Source: Frigidibacter oleivorans (GTDB lineage: Bacteria; Pseudomonadota; Alphaproteobacteria; Rhodobacterales; Rhodobacteraceae). From it: a stretch of DNA of 64,000 nucleotides. This document shows positions 45,158-55,835 of the stretch, piece by piece. Each line of letters opens with the position of its first letter. Positions within the stretch are counted from its first letter, which is position 1. A program made the translations under genes and the position numbers. The stretch covers positions 62,001-126,000 of the forward strand of contig NZ_RJRZ01000010.1 in NCBI RefSeq assembly GCF_003993775.1, written 5' to 3'. Below the pieces are notes generated by a model, which was given only the letters and a program-made list of their open reading frames with translations, was not told where the DNA came from and searched no databases.

Positions 45158-45949
45158 TCAGGCCGCCTCGCGCAGGATCTTGCACAGCGGATCGAACAAC
45201 TCGCCATTCGCGGCGATGATCGCGCCCGATTCCATCGGCTCGCGTCCCTCGCGCACCGCGCCGACGAAGCCGCCCGCCTCTTTCACCAGCAGCATGCCCG
45301 CCGCCATGTCCCAGGGCTGGATGCCGCGTTCCCAGTAGCCGTCCACCCGCCCTGCCGCCACATAGGCAAGGTCCAGCGCCGCCGCGCCCCAGCGGCGCAC
45401 ACCGGCGCAGACCGGCATCAGCCGGGCCAGGTCCTGCAGCGTCGCGGGCAGGGTGCCGCGCCCGCCGAAGGGGATGCCGGTGGCGAAGATCGACTCGATC
45501 ATCACCCGCCGCCCCGACACGCGGATGCGGCTTTCGTTCATCCAGGCGCCCGCGCCCTTCTCGGCCCAGAACAGTTCGTCCTTCGCCGGGTCGTAGACCA
45601 CGCCCGCCACGACCTCGCCCTTGTGTTCCAGGGCGATGGACACGGCCCAGTGCGGCAGCCCGTGCAGGAAGTTGGTGGTCCCGTCCAGCGGATCGACGAT
45701 CCAGCGCCGGGTGGGGTCCTCGCCCGCCTCCTCGCCGGTCTCCTCGCCGATCCAGCCATAGGCGGGACGGGCGCCGCGCAGCTCTTCCTTGATCAGCCGT
45801 TCCGCCTCGCGGTCGGCACGGCTGACGAAGTCGCCCGGACCCTTGGAAGAGACCTGCAGGTTCTCGACCTCGCGGAAATCCTTCACAAGGCTGCGGCCCG
45901 CCTTGCGCGCGGCCTTGATCATCACGTTGAGATTGGCGCTGCCCTGCAT
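45158..45949 (-). CDS. suhB: Inositol monophosphatase family protein (SuhB type)
   Basis: The 263-residue phosphatase has the metal-binding motifs GEETGEE (about 67-73), WIVDPLDGTTNFLHGLP (about 81-97) and WDMAAGMLLVKEAGG (about 213-227). It hydrolyses inositol-1-phosphate and related substrates with magnesium; in proteobacteria SuhB also takes part in rRNA antitermination with NusB, whose gene is elsewhere in this window. Length and motifs are typical. Confidence 0.94.
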   Translation of the reverse strand: MQGSANLNVMIKAARKAGRSLVKDFREVENLQVSSKGPGDFVSRADREAERLIKEELRGARPAYGWIGEETGEEAGEDPTRRWIVDPLDGTTNFLHGLPHWAVSIALEHKGEVVAGVVYDPAKDELFWAEKGAGAWMNESRIRVSGRRVMIESIFATGIPFGGRGTLPATLQDLARLMPVCAGVRRWGAAALDLAYVAAGRVDGYWERGIQPWDMAAGMLLVKEAGGFVGAVREGREPMESGAIIAANGELFDPLCKILREAA

Positions 45950-46043
45950 GGCGGATTCCCCTTTGTGCGAGGCGTCCTCCTACACGCAGCGCCCCCGCTT
46001 GTGAAGGGCATGCGGCCGCGCGCCGCGCCGGTTCGGCGCAGGC

Positions 46044-47243
46044 TCAATGCTGGAAGGTGGCCCGGCGCGGCAGGAACACCGTCAGCAGCCCCACCGCCGG
46101 CAGCACCGAACAGGCGAGGTAGACGGTGCGCAGCCCGTGGACATCGGCCAGCACCCCCAGCAGCGCCGCGGCGATGCCGCCCATGCCGAAGGCGAAGCCG
46201 AAGAAGATGCCCGCGACCATGCCCACCCGGCCGGGCAGCAGGTCCTGCGCATAGACCACGATGGCCGGAAAGGCCGAGGCGAGGATCAGCCCGATGATCA
46301 CCGACAGGATCGCGGTGCCCGCCAGCCCCGCATGCGGCAGCGCCAGAGTGAAGGGCAGCACGCCCAGGATCGAGATCCAGATCACCGTCATCGCGCCGAA
46401 GCGGTCGCCGATGGGGCCGCCGAGGATCGTGCCCGCCGCCACCGCGCCGAGGAACAGGAACAGCATCATCTGCGCCGCCTGCGTCGACAGTCCGAAGGTC
46501 TCGATCAGGTAGAAGGTGTAGTAGCTGGAAATCGAGGCCATGTAGAAGTTCTTGGAGAAGGTCAGCAGCGCGAGGATCGCCAGCGCGAAGACCACCCGGT
46601 TGCGCGGCAGGGGCAGCGTCCGGTCCGCCACGCGCCGCGCGGTCGACCGCAGATGTTCGCCGTACCAGCGTCCGACGCGCGCGAGGATGCCGATCCCCAG
46701 CAGGGCCAGCGCGCAGAACAGCACCACGCTGTGCCGCCCCTGCGGCACCACGATGAAGGCCGCCAGCAGCGGGCCAAGCGAGGCGCCGAAATTGCCACCC
46801 ACCTGGAACAGCGACTGCGCCAGCCCGAACCGCCCGCCCGAGGCGAGCCGGGCCACGCGGCTGGCCTCGGGGTGGAAGACCGAGGAGCCGAGGCCGATCA
46901 GCATCGCGCCGGCCAGCAGCAGCGGATAGCTGGGCGCGTAGGACAGCAGCACCAGCCCGCAGAAGGTGAAGCCCATGCCGAAGGGCAGCGACATCGGCAG
47001 CGGCCGGCGGTCGGTCACGATGCCCACCGCGGGCTGCAGCAGCGACGCCGTCACCTGAAAGGCGAAGGTCAGCAGCCCGATCTGCCAGTAGTCCAGCGCG
47101 AATTCGGTCTTGATCAGCGGATAGAGCGCCGCCAGCAGCGACTGCATGACGTCGTTCAGCATGTGGCACAGGCTGACGGCGATCAGGATCGGGAAGACGG
47201 TGGCACCTGCGCCCTGCGGCGCGGACAGCGGGGATGCAGTCAT
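46044..47243 (-). CDS. MFS transporter, fosmidomycin-resistance (Fsr)-like
   Basis: The 399-residue protein has twelve hydrophobic segments and the loop 2-3 motif (DRRPLP) of major facilitators, with strong resemblance to the Fsr group: FPILIAVSLCHMLNDVMQSLLAALYP split over about 19-45 and GLGSSVFHPEAS near 113-124. It is a drug or metabolite exporter; the real substrate is not known. AAGGAG precedes the ATG at 47243. It is monocistronic. Confidence 0.87.
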   Translation of the reverse strand: MTASPLSAPQGAGATVFPILIAVSLCHMLNDVMQSLLAALYPLIKTEFALDYWQIGLLTFAFQVTASLLQPAVGIVTDRRPLPMSLPFGMGFTFCGLVLLSYAPSYPLLLAGAMLIGLGSSVFHPEASRVARLASGGRFGLAQSLFQVGGNFGASLGPLLAAFIVVPQGRHSVVLFCALALLGIGILARVGRWYGEHLRSTARRVADRTLPLPRNRVVFALAILALLTFSKNFYMASISSYYTFYLIETFGLSTQAAQMMLFLFLGAVAAGTILGGPIGDRFGAMTVIWISILGVLPFTLALPHAGLAGTAILSVIIGLILASAFPAIVVYAQDLLPGRVGMVAGIFFGFAFGMGGIAAALLGVLADVHGLRTVYLACSVLPAVGLLTVFLPRRATFQH

Positions 47244-47353
47244 GGAAGGCTCCTTGCCGCCTTGGCTACGCCTGCTGCCGTGCCGCGTCATCCCACAAAT
47301 TGTAACGGTGGCAATGCGGCGCTGCCAGGGTATGGGTGCGGGCGCGGAAGGGC

Positions 47354-48259
47354 CTAGCGGCCCTGCAGCTTGCGCGGCTCGCTCTGCGCCAGCCGCAGGA
47401 AATCCTCCATCCAGGGCCGGGTGGCGTCGCCCTCGCGGATCGCGGCGTAGAGGGTCTTGGTCAGCCCCGTCCGCGTCACCGGCTTGGTCACGTAGTCGGG
47501 GCGATAGCGCACGTCGCGCAGCACCCAGTCGGGCAGCACCGCCACCCCGCGGTTGGAGGCGACCAGCATCAGGATCACTGCCGTCAGTTCCACCAGCCGC
47601 ACCGCGCGCGGTTCAACCCGCGCCGGGATCAGCAGTTCCGAGAACACGTCGAGCCGCCCGCGATCCATCGGATAGGCGATCAGCACCTGGTCGCGGAAAT
47701 CCTCGGCCTCGACCCAGGGCTTCGCTGCCAGCGGGTTCTGGGCCGAGGCGATGAAGGTGGGCGCATAGTCGAACAGCGGCAGGAAGGTCGCCCCCGGCAG
47801 CGGCTCGGGGTCGGACGAGATCACGAGGTCCACCTCCTCGCGCATCAGGGCGGGCAGCGCGCCGAAGGCGAGGCCGGGGCGGATATCCACATCCACCTCG
47901 GGCCAGGCCCGGCGAAAGCCTTCCAGCACCGGGAACAGCCAGTCGAAGCAGGCATGGCATTCGATGGCGATATGCAGCTGTCCCACCCGCCCCGACCGCA
48001 GCCCGGCGAATTCCTCTTCCAGTGCGTCGATCTCGGGCAGGATGCGTTCGGCGGCGCGCAGCATCCGCTGCCCGGCGGGCGACAGGCGCATCGGCTTCGA
48101 CCGGCGCACGAACAGTTCCACCCCCGCCTGATCCTCGATCCCCTTCACCTGATGCGACAGGGCCGACTGGGTGATGTTCAGCACCTCGGCCGCCCGGGCC
48201 AGACCGCCGGTCTGGTGGATGGCGCGGATCGTGCGCAGGTGGCGCAGCTCGATATGCAT
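47354..48259 (-). CDS. metR: LysR-family regulator, MetR type
   Basis: The 301-residue LysR protein has an N-terminal winged helix (about 5-60; HLRTIRAIHQTGGLARAAEVLNITQSALSHQVKGIE split) and a periplasmic-binding-like effector domain. The HQTGGLARAA and LNITQSALSHQ helices are like MetR. It is divergent from metF, the arrangement of MetR in many proteobacteria where homocysteine is the coeffector. The 86-bp gap between them would hold the binding sites. Confidence 0.85.
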   Translation of the reverse strand: MHIELRHLRTIRAIHQTGGLARAAEVLNITQSALSHQVKGIEDQAGVELFVRRSKPMRLSPAGQRMLRAAERILPEIDALEEEFAGLRSGRVGQLHIAIECHACFDWLFPVLEGFRRAWPEVDVDIRPGLAFGALPALMREEVDLVISSDPEPLPGATFLPLFDYAPTFIASAQNPLAAKPWVEAEDFRDQVLIAYPMDRGRLDVFSELLIPARVEPRAVRLVELTAVILMLVASNRGVAVLPDWVLRDVRYRPDYVTKPVTRTGLTKTLYAAIREGDATRPWMEDFLRLAQSEPRKLQGR

Positions 48260-48345
48260 GGCCGGCTCATGTTGATCTTGAGGATTATGAATTTGTCTCA
48301 CGTTGGCCGATCTGGCACAAGGGAGGCCACGCAGGAGGACCAGAC

Positions 48346-49215
48346 ATGACCCGCCGCCCCCGCATCTCGTTCGAGTTCTTTCCCCCGCAATCGCTGGAGG
48401 CGAGCTTTCGCCTGTGGGAAACCGTGCAGGTCCTGGCGCCGCTGAAGCCGAATTTCGTGTCGGTCACCTATGGCGCCGGCGGCACCACCCGCAAGCTGAC
48501 GCATGAGGCGGTGACGACGATCGGCAAGAATTACGGGCTGAACGTCGCGGCGCACCTGACCTGCGTCGACGCAACCCGGGACGAGACGATGGCCATCGCC
48601 GACAGCTATGCGGCGGCGGGCGTGACGGAACTGGTGGCCCTGCGCGGCGACGCGCCGAAAGGGGCCGAGCGGTTCACCCCCCATCCCGAAGGCTTCGCCG
48701 ATTCGGTCGAGCTGGTGGCGGCGCTGGCCGGGACCGGCAAGTTCACCCTGCGCGTCGGCGCCTATCCCGAGCGTCACCCCGAGGCCGCCGACCGCGATCA
48801 GGACATCGCCTGGCTGAAGCGCAAGATCGACGCCGGCGCCAGTTCCGCGATCACCCAGTTCTTCTTCCAGGCGGACACCTTCCTGCGCTTCCGCGATGCC
48901 TGCGCCGCGGCGGGCATCACCGCGCCGATCATCCCGGGCATCCTGCCGATCGAGAACTGGGAGGGCACCAAGCGTTTTGCCGGCCGATGCGGCACCCGGG
49001 TGCCGGTGGGCATGGACGAGGCCTTTGCCGGCGCGCGAGCCGAGGGCCGGCAGGACGCGCTGGCGCAGGCGCTGTGCGTGGACCTGTGCGAGGCACTGCT
49101 GCGCGAGGGCGTGGAGGATCTGCACTTCTACACGCTGAACCGGCCGCAGCTGACCCGCGACGTCTGCGAGGCCCTGGGCCTGCGGCCCGACGCGGCGCTC
49201 GATCAGGTCGCCTGA
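48346..49215 (+). CDS. metF: 5,10-methylenetetrahydrofolate reductase
   Basis: The 289-residue flavoenzyme starts RPRISFEFFPP and has the conserved VSVTYGAGGTTR (about 39-50), HLTCVDATRDE, LVALRGDAPKG and ITQFFFQADTFLRFRD motifs of MetF. It makes methyl-THF for methionine synthesis and connects with the methylene-THF produced by sarcosine oxidase. It is divergent from metR and followed by a convergent DUF2235 gene. Confidence 0.96.
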   Translation: MTRRPRISFEFFPPQSLEASFRLWETVQVLAPLKPNFVSVTYGAGGTTRKLTHEAVTTIGKNYGLNVAAHLTCVDATRDETMAIADSYAAAGVTELVALRGDAPKGAERFTPHPEGFADSVELVAALAGTGKFTLRVGAYPERHPEAADRDQDIAWLKRKIDAGASSAITQFFFQADTFLRFRDACAAAGITAPIIPGILPIENWEGTKRFAGRCGTRVPVGMDEAFAGARAEGRQDALAQALCVDLCEALLREGVEDLHFYTLNRPQLTRDVCEALGLRPDAALDQVA

Positions 49216-49241
49216 CCGCGGACGCGCCGGCGCCGCGGGGG

Positions 49242-50333
49242 TCAGGCGCGGTTCGCCAACCCCGGCCAGTGCGGGCGCCAGGACCAGCGGCGGCGGTGCT
49301 GCCCCCGTGCGGTCGGATGCACCCGTTCCGACGGGTCGCGCCCGACGACGCGGCGGCGGCGATGCATGAACAGCCGCCCGATCCCCTGCCAGTTGCCGAC
49401 CGCCGGGGCATCGGCATCCATCGGGAACCGCGCGCGCCAGCCCTCGGGCAGGGCCAGCCCGGCGCCTTCGGCCTCGGTCAGGATCCAGTTCAGCGGAATG
49501 TTCGACAGGCCGCGGGCGGCGTGAAAGCCGCCCAGTTGGCCGCCGATATCGCCATGGCTGCCCCGGAACCATACCTGCTCCACCCGGCCGGTCCAGCCTT
49601 CGGGGCTGGACCACATTACCGGCGCATAGACCTGCCGCGTCTCGTCGAGCGCCAGCGCATGCAGCCCCCGCCGCACCGAGGCGCCCAGATGATGGTTGTG
49701 GAACTGGTGGCGCGGTTCGGTGAACAGCCACAGCAGTGGCAGGCGGATCCCCAGGGCCTTGACCGTGTCGAAGGCGCCGATCATCTCGATCCCGACCTCG
49801 GCATGGCAATGGGCGGCGGCGAAGGCGCGGGCAGCGGGGGAATCGGGGGCGCGCTGATAATGGCGATAGGCCTGACGGATGTTGCGCTCGGTCGCCTCGT
49901 CATGGCGCAGCAGGCCGACGCGGTCGATGGCCCCCGCCAGCGAGCGCACCGCATAGGCGCCGCGCGAATAGCCGAACAGGAAGATGCGGTCGCCGGGGCG
50001 GTAGCGGGTGGCCAGCCAGCCATAGGCGCGGCGGATCTGCCGGTTGATGCCCCGGCCCATCGCCACGTCGCCGGTCTGGTTCCAGCGCCGCCACTGCACA
50101 CCGGCCTCGTAATAGACCATCTGGTGCGCGCCCGGCGGGCGTTCGCGCAGCAGCTTCCACATCAGGCCGATATTCGTCTCTTCGCCCGGCTTCAGCGAGG
50201 ACATGGTGCCGTCGAGCAGGATGATGTGATCGTGCGGCGGGCGGACCGGGCCGGGCGCGGGGGCGGTCTGCGTGGTCTCGACCCGGGTTCCGCGACCGAA
50301 GAGGCCCCACAGCAGGTCGATCATCCGGGTCAT
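49242..50333 (-). CDS. DUF2235 alpha/beta hydrolase (T6SS phospholipase-like fold)
   Basis: The 363-residue protein has a DUF2235 domain: LLDGTMSSLKPGEETNIGLM (about 39-58), the nucleophile elbow FGYSRGAY (Ser123), and GAFDTVKALG and WFRGSHGDIGGQ later, giving a Ser-Asp-His set. This family contains the Tle1 phospholipases delivered by type VI secretion, but also free-standing enzymes. No T6SS gene or VgrG/PAAR is near, so an effector role is only a possibility. The first 30 residues are Pro/Thr-rich without a signal peptide. Confidence 0.8.
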   Translation of the reverse strand: MTRMIDLLWGLFGRGTRVETTQTAPAPGPVRPPHDHIILLDGTMSSLKPGEETNIGLMWKLLRERPPGAHQMVYYEAGVQWRRWNQTGDVAMGRGINRQIRRAYGWLATRYRPGDRIFLFGYSRGAYAVRSLAGAIDRVGLLRHDEATERNIRQAYRHYQRAPDSPAARAFAAAHCHAEVGIEMIGAFDTVKALGIRLPLLWLFTEPRHQFHNHHLGASVRRGLHALALDETRQVYAPVMWSSPEGWTGRVEQVWFRGSHGDIGGQLGGFHAARGLSNIPLNWILTEAEGAGLALPEGWRARFPMDADAPAVGNWQGIGRLFMHRRRRVVGRDPSERVHPTARGQHRRRWSWRPHWPGLANRA

Positions 50334-50488
50334 GGCCGTCCTGCGCCTCCGCCGCGCGCGCCTTGCCGCCGCGGCACTTCGCCGCGGCCTCATCATCGCA
50401 TGAACCTAGTCGCGGCGCAGCCGCGCGGTTCCCTGCGGGGGCCGGTGAATCGGAGAAATGCCCGCAATCCGGCGTGATTGATGCGACA

Positions 50489-50516
50489 ATGCCCACCCCG
50501 TGACCGGGGCGGGCAT
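50489..50516 (-). terminator. Hairpin terminator of the decarboxylase gene
   Basis: A 12-bp stem with one G-U pair in the minus transcript (50489-50500 with 50505-50516) and a 4-nt loop lies 38 bp after the stop. The following T run is weak, so it may be only partly efficient. Confidence 0.5.
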
Positions 50517-50553
50517 CATCGGGCCGTCAGGCGGTGGTCCCGCCGCGGCGGAA

Positions 50554-51699
50554 TCAGACCTTCAGGCTGAGCGTGGTGGCCAGAAGGATGTCGCCGAAGC
50601 CGTTGAAGCGGGTGTTGGTCGCGGTCGAATAGGCGCCCATGCCGTGGAACAGCACATAGTCGCCTTCCGCGATGTCGCCCGCCAGCGGCAGTTCGCCCGG
50701 CAGCCGGTCCACCGAATCGCAGGTCGGGCCAAAGACGATGCGGTCGCGCGATCCGCCGTCGCGCAGCCGGCCGTCCGGCGCGATCACCGACACCCGGTCG
50801 ATGACGCCGATCATCGGCAGTTCCACGAGGTTGCCATAGGTGCCGTCGTTCAGGAACACATGGCTGTCGTCGCGCACCGCCTTGACCCGCGCCGCCAGCG
50901 CAAAGGCATCGCCCACCAGGCCGCGGCCCGGTTCGCAGACCAGCGCGGGGCGGGCCTCGCCGAAGGCTTCGGTCGCGACACGGTCGATCAGCGCGAAAAT
51001 CGCGTCCAGATCGGGCGCCACCGCGTTCAGCCGGTGCGAGGGGAAACCACCGCCGACATTCAGCCGGCGCGCCTGCACGCCCGACAGGCGGCAGATCTCG
51101 GCCCCGGCGCGGATATAGGCGTCCCAGGCCATCGGGTCGGTGCATTGCGTGCCCGGATGGAAGGTCAGCGAGGGGATGAAGCCCGCATCGGCCACCTTGC
51201 GCAGCAGCTCTGCCGCGGTTTCCACCGTCGCGCCGAACTTGGCGCCGAAGTTGTAGGCCGCACCCGACACCGGCAGCTTGTAGCGGACCGAGATCTCGCA
51301 GCCCTCGGCGGGCACCATCTCGATCAGCTTGGCCAGTTCGGAATGGCTGTCCACGGACCACGACGTCACCTCGGCCGCGACGGCATGGGCGATCTCGGCC
51401 CGGGCGCGGACAGGGTTGTGGTAGTGCAGCGCCGCCTGCGGGGCCAGCCGGCGGATCATGTCGATCTCGAACGGCGAGGCCACGTCGAAGCCGTTGATCC
51501 CGGCGGCGACGAGGTTCTGGATCACCATCTCGTCGGGGTTCGACTTCACCGCATAGGTGACGAGCCCCGGGAAGCCCGCGATGAAGCGGCGCGCGGTGGC
51601 CTGCAGCACCGTCGGCGCGAAGAACATCACCGGATTGTCCGGCTGCTGCGTGCGAAGAAGTTCGGTCGGGTTCGACCAGATCGTTTTCGAGAGCCCCAT
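50554..51699 (-). CDS. Type III PLP-dependent decarboxylase (ornithine/lysine type)
   Basis: The 381-residue alanine-racemase-fold decarboxylase has the PLP lysine in YAVKSNPDE (about 49-57), HPGTQC near 187-192, GGGFP near 215-219, EPGRG near 253-257 and the catalytic cysteine in CDSVD (about 325-329). These fit eukaryotic-like ornithine/lysine decarboxylases that make putrescine or cadaverine. It is divergent from an Lrp-type regulator. AAAGGA precedes the ATG by 7 nt. Confidence 0.9.
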   Translation of the reverse strand: MGLSKTIWSNPTELLRTQQPDNPVMFFAPTVLQATARRFIAGFPGLVTYAVKSNPDEMVIQNLVAAGINGFDVASPFEIDMIRRLAPQAALHYHNPVRARAEIAHAVAAEVTSWSVDSHSELAKLIEMVPAEGCEISVRYKLPVSGAAYNFGAKFGATVETAAELLRKVADAGFIPSLTFHPGTQCTDPMAWDAYIRAGAEICRLSGVQARRLNVGGGFPSHRLNAVAPDLDAIFALIDRVATEAFGEARPALVCEPGRGLVGDAFALAARVKAVRDDSHVFLNDGTYGNLVELPMIGVIDRVSVIAPDGRLRDGGSRDRIVFGPTCDSVDRLPGELPLAGDIAEGDYVLFHGMGAYSTATNTRFNGFGDILLATTLSLKV

Positions 51700-51830
51700 C
51701 GGCGTGTCCTTTCCTGCTGCCAACAGAGCGCAGCCTTCCCCAGCCCTGGAATACCAGTTCGGGACGCTTACGCGTTTCCAAACCAGGCCAGGTGCGTATG
51801 AGCCGCCCTTTTCCTGAAAACGAAGTCTGC

Positions 51831-51859
51831 GCGATATGGGGCACAAACTCACCGATCAA
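51831..51859 (-). promoter_or_regulatory. Possible promoter of the decarboxylase gene
   Basis: On the minus strand TTGATC (51859-51854) and TATCGC (51836-51831) are 17 bp apart, giving a leader of about 125 nt. The -10 match is weak. Confidence 0.3.
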
Positions 51860-51926
51860 AATAGTAGAAATGTGGCGTGTCGTCGTTAAACTGCCGGCAG
51901 GTTCGGTCAAACTGAAAGGTGGCGGC

Positions 51927-52358
51927 ATGGATGACCTCGATCGCGCGATCATCGGCCTGCTGGGGGCGGATGCGCGGATGTCGGTGGCGGTTCTGGCCCG
52001 GCGGCTGAAGGTCGCCCGCTCGACCATCCAGGCCCGGCTGGAGCGGATGGAGACGGGCGGCATCATCGCGGGCTATACCGTCAAGCTGGGCGAGGCGGCG
52101 CGGCAGGGCCGGATCCGGGCCACCGTCCTGCTGACGGTGGAGCCGCGGGCGCAGGCCGGCATCCTGACCCGCCTGCGCGCCGTCCCCGAGGTCGAGCGGG
52201 TCCACACCACCAGCGGCCGCGTGGACCTGCTGCTGCAGATCGCGGCACCCTCGACGGCGGTTCTGGACGGCGTGCTGGACCAGATCGGCGAGATGCAGGG
52301 GGTCCGGTCGTCGGAAAGCCTGATCCACCTGTCGACCAAGATCGACCGGTCCGTCTGA
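51927..52358 (+). CDS. Lrp/AsnC-family transcriptional regulator
   Basis: The 143-residue protein has a winged helix (about 1-55; LDRAIIGLLGADARMSVAVLARRLKVARSTIQARLERM split) and an RAM ligand domain (about 65-140). AAAGGTGG precedes the ATG. It is divergent from the ornithine/lysine decarboxylase, so it probably senses ornithine, lysine or arginine and controls that gene; this is inferred from position only. It resembles PutR in the same window but is shorter and not identical. Confidence 0.85.
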   Translation: MDDLDRAIIGLLGADARMSVAVLARRLKVARSTIQARLERMETGGIIAGYTVKLGEAARQGRIRATVLLTVEPRAQAGILTRLRAVPEVERVHTTSGRVDLLLQIAAPSTAVLDGVLDQIGEMQGVRSSESLIHLSTKIDRSV

Positions 52359-52454
52359 GCGCGGCGCGGGCCTCCGTCTGCCGGCAACGAAGTCTTAACT
52401 CCCCTGCCCCACCCTGCCCGCGCGGCCCCCCTCGGCCGCGGACAGGAGCAGCGG

Positions 52455-52631
52455 ATGGACGCATCCCCCTTCGCCGGCGATCCCGGCCCCAATATCAACG
52501 GCCGGGCCTGCCCGCCCGGCACCCGTGCCCCGGACCCGGCGCCGCCTGCCCGGCGCCTGCCCTGGCTGGGGCTGGCCAGCGCCGCGGCGGCCGTGCTGTG
52601 GGCGGGCGTGGCGGTGGTGCTGATGACGTGA
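52455..52631 (+). CDS. Tiny C-terminally anchored membrane protein
   Basis: The 58-residue protein has a Pro/Gly-rich polar half with one cysteine (1-35) and a single C-terminal helix (PWLGLASAAAAVLWAGVAVVL). AGGAG lies at good distance before the ATG. Its layout and helix motif W-hydrophobic-AAA-WAG resemble the 86-residue protein at 38169. It is followed 84 bp later by valS. It could act as a membrane-anchored adaptor; no family is recognised. Confidence 0.6.
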   Translation: MDASPFAGDPGPNINGRACPPGTRAPDPAPPARRLPWLGLASAAAAVLWAGVAVVLMT

Positions 52632-52715
52632 CCGCCGCAGCCCCACCGGCCCGTCGGCCTTTCCCTCGCACGCACAGGCGGCTAAACACCCCGCAGACAC
52701 GAGGGGATGCAGCCG

Positions 52716-55700
52716 ATGCCGATGGAAAAGACCTTCAACGCCGCCGAGGCCGAACCGAGGATCTATGCCGCCTGGGAACGCGCCGGCGCCTTCGCCGCCG
52801 GGGCCAATGCGTCGCGGGACGAAACCTTCTGCATCATGATCCCTCCGCCGAACGTCACCGGCTCGCTGCACATGGGCCATGCGTTCAACAACACCCTGCA
52901 GGACATCCTCGTGCGCTGGCACCGGATGCGCGGCTTCGACACGTTGTGGCAGCCGGGGCAGGACCATGCCGGGATCGCCACCCAGATGGTGGTCGAACGC
53001 GAGCTTGCCCGCAGCCAGCAGCCCGGGCGGCGCGAGCTGGGCCGCGAGGCCTTTCTCGGCAAGGTCTGGGAATGGAAGGCCCAGTCCGGCGGCCGCATCG
53101 TCGAGCAGCTGAAGCGGCTCGGCGCCTCGTGCGACTGGTCGCGCAACGCCTTCACCATGTCGGGCGCCCCCGGCGCGCCGGAAGGCGAGGACGGCAATTT
53201 CCATGACGCGGTGATCAAGGTCTTCGTCGACCTGCATGCCAAGGGCCTGATCTATCGCGGCAAGCGGCTGGTGAACTGGGACCCGCATTTCGAGACGGCG
53301 ATCTCCGACCTCGAGGTCGAGAATCTCGAGGTCGCGGGCCATATGTGGCACTTCAAGTATCCGCTGGCGGGGGGCGAAACGTACCTCTACCGCGAGAAGG
53401 ATGCCGACGGGAACGTGACCTTCGAGGAGAGGCGCGACTACATCTCCATCGCCACGACGCGGCCCGAGACGATGCTGGGCGACGGCGCGGTGGCGGTGCA
53501 TCCCTCGGACGAACGCTATGCGCCGATCGTCGGCAAGCTGTGCGAGATCCCGGTGGGACCGAAAGAGCATCGCCGGCTGATCCCGATTATCACCGACGAC
53601 TATCCCGACCCCGCCTTCGGGTCGGGCGCGGTGAAGATCACCGGCGCACATGACTTCAACGACTATCAGGTGGCCCGGCGTGCCGGCATCCCGATGTACC
53701 GGCTGATGGACACCAAGGCGCAGATGCGCGATGACGGCCTGCCCTATGCCGAGGCCGCCGCCCGCGCGCAGGAAATCGCCACCGGCAGCGCCTTCACCGA
53801 GGCCGAGGTCGATACGCTGAACCTCGTCCCCGACGAATTGCGCGGGCTCGACCGGATGGAGGCGCGCAAGCGCGTGGTGGCGCAGATCACCGGCGAGGGA
53901 CTGGCGGTGACGCATCAGGTTGTGCGCACCGACAAGGAGACCGGCGAGACGACGGCCGAGACGCTGCCGCTGGTCGAGGCGAAGCCGATCATGCAGCCCT
54001 TCGGCGACCGCTCGAAGGTGGTGATCGAGCCGATGCTGACCGACCAGTGGTTCGTCGATACGGCGAAGATCGTCCAGCCCGCCATCGACGCGGTGCGCGA
54101 CGGGCGCACCACGATCCTGCCCGAGCGCGACGCCAAGGTCTATTTCCACTGGCTGGAGAATATCGAACCTTGGTGCATCAGCCGCCAGCTGTGGTGGGGC
54201 CACCAGATCCCGGTCTGGTACGGGCTCGATCTGGGCGCCGAGGGCTTCCGCGACGACGAGGGCGACGGCGATCTGGACGAGGTCGAACTGGGCCGGCTGC
54301 TGAACGAGGGCGGCATGCTGCACCGGGGCGACGTGCATCACTGCGCCGCCGAATTCGCCGCCGTGGTCGCGGCCTTCCGGGACAGCCTTGCCGACCTGCC
54401 GGTGCCGCTGTCCGGCGCGCGGATCGTCGAGGTCGCCGACAAGCAGGCCGCGATCGAGACGCTGGCCGCGAGCCTTGCGCAATACAACATCAGCCAGGAC
54501 CCGACCGGACTGGTCTATCCGGTCTGGCGCGATCCCGATGTGCTCGACACCTGGTTCTCGTCGGGGCTCTGGCCCATCGGCACGCTGGGCTGGCCCGAAC
54601 CCACGCCCGAACTGGCCCGCTATTTCCCGACCGATGTGCTGGTGACGGGCTTCGACATCATCTTCTTCTGGGTCGCCCGGATGATGATGATGCAGCTGGC
54701 CGTGACCGGCGAGGTGCCCTTCCACACCGTCTATGTCCATGCCCTCGTCCGCGACGAGAAGGGCAAGAAGATGTCGAAATCGCTCGGCAACGTGCTCGAC
54801 CCGCTGGACCTGATCGACCAGTACGGGGCTGATGCCGTGCGCTTTACCCTGACCGCGATGGCGGCGATGGGGCGCGACCTGAAACTGTCGGAACAGCGGA
54901 TCGCGGGCTATCGCAACTTCGGCACCAAGCTGTGGAACGCCACCCGCTTTGCCGAGATGAACGGAGTCTTCGACGGCGGCCGCGCGGTGACGCGGCCCGC
55001 GCCGGCGCACACTGTCAACCGCTGGATCATCGGGGAAACCGCCCGCACCCGCGTCGCGGTGGACGAGGCGCTGGCGCAGTACCGGTTCAACGACGCGGCC
55101 AATGCGCTTTACGCCTTCGTCTGGGGCAAGGTCTGCGACTGGTATGTGGAATTCGCCAAGCCGCTGTTCGACGGGCCGGAGGCGGAAGAGACGCGGGCGA
55201 CGATGGCCTGGGTGCTGGACCAGTGCCTGATCCTCTGCCACCCGGTCATGCCCTTCCTGACCGAGGAGTTGTGGGCGGTGACCGCCCCCGCGGCGGGCCG
55301 GGCGAAGCCCCTGGTCCATACCGACTGGCCCGACTACGGGCCGGACCTGATCGACGCCGCCGCCGACCGCGAGATGACCTGGGTCATCGGGCTGATCGAC
55401 GAAATCCGCTCGGCCCGGGCGCAGATGGGCGTGCCGGTGGGGCTCAAACTGCCGATGGTGCTGGTCGAGGCCGATGCCGCCGCCCGCGACGCCTGGTCGG
55501 CCAACGCGCCGATGATCCAGCGCCTTGCCCGGATCAACAGCCTGACCGAGGCCCCGGCCCCGAAAGGCTCGATCACCATCGCCGCCGAGGGCGCGACCTA
55601 TGCGCTGCCGCTGGAAGGCGTGATCGACGTCGCGGCGGAAAAAACACGGCTGACGAAGGCGCTGGAGAAGCTGGAAAAGGACATGGGCGGGCTGCGCGGC

Positions 55701-55835
55701 CGGCTGAACAACCCGAAATTCGTCGACAGCGCGCCGGACGAGGTGGTCGAGGAAAGCCGCGAGAAGCTGGCCCTGGGCGAGGAAGAGGCGGGCCGCATCC
55801 GCGTGGCACTGTCTCGGCTGGCTGACCTGGGCTGA
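52716..55835 (+). CDS. valS: Valyl-tRNA synthetase
   Basis: The 1039-residue class I synthetase has the HIGH-like motif ([13 protein letters not shown] near 50-62), the editing CP1 domain (about 200-450), [13 protein letters not shown] near 685-697 and the C-terminal coiled-coil arm (about 965-1039, [15 protein letters not shown]). It charges tRNA-Val. GAGGGG at 52701-52706 fits best with the ATG at 52716 (spacing 9); an ATG directly at 52707 has almost no spacing. Confidence 0.97.
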   Translation: MPMEKTFNAAEAEPRIYAAWERAGAFAAGANASRDETFCIMIPPPNVTGSLHMGHAFNNTLQDILVRWHRMRGFDTLWQPGQDHAGIATQMVVERELARSQQPGRRELGREAFLGKVWEWKAQSGGRIVEQLKRLGASCDWSRNAFTMSGAPGAPEGEDGNFHDAVIKVFVDLHAKGLIYRGKRLVNWDPHFETAISDLEVENLEVAGHMWHFKYPLAGGETYLYREKDADGNVTFEERRDYISIATTRPETMLGDGAVAVHPSDERYAPIVGKLCEIPVGPKEHRRLIPIITDDYPDPAFGSGAVKITGAHDFNDYQVARRAGIPMYRLMDTKAQMRDDGLPYAEAAARAQEIATGSAFTEAEVDTLNLVPDELRGLDRMEARKRVVAQITGEGLAVTHQVVRTDKETGETTAETLPLVEAKPIMQPFGDRSKVVIEPMLTDQWFVDTAKIVQPAIDAVRDGRTTILPERDAKVYFHWLENIEPWCISRQLWWGHQIPVWYGLDLGAEGFRDDEGDGDLDEVELGRLLNEGGMLHRGDVHHCAAEFAAVVAAFRDSLADLPVPLSGARIVEVADKQAAIETLAASLAQYNISQDPTGLVYPVWRDPDVLDTWFSSGLWPIGTLGWPEPTPELARYFPTDVLVTGFDIIFFWVARMMMMQLAVTGEVPFHTVYVHALVRDEKGKKMSKSLGNVLDPLDLIDQYGADAVRFTLTAMAAMGRDLKLSEQRIAGYRNFGTKLWNATRFAEMNGVFDGGRAVTRPAPAHTVNRWIIGETARTRVAVDEALAQYRFNDAANALYAFVWGKVCDWYVEFAKPLFDGPEAEETRATMAWVLDQCLILCHPVMPFLTEELWAVTAPAAGRAKPLVHTDWPDYGPDLIDAAADREMTWVIGLIDEIRSARAQMGVPVGLKLPMVLVEADAAARDAWSANAPMIQRLARINSLTEAPAPKGSITIAAEGATYALPLEGVIDVAAEKTRLTKALEKLEKDMGGLRGRLNNPKFVDSAPDEVVEESREKLALGEEEAGRIRVALSRLADLG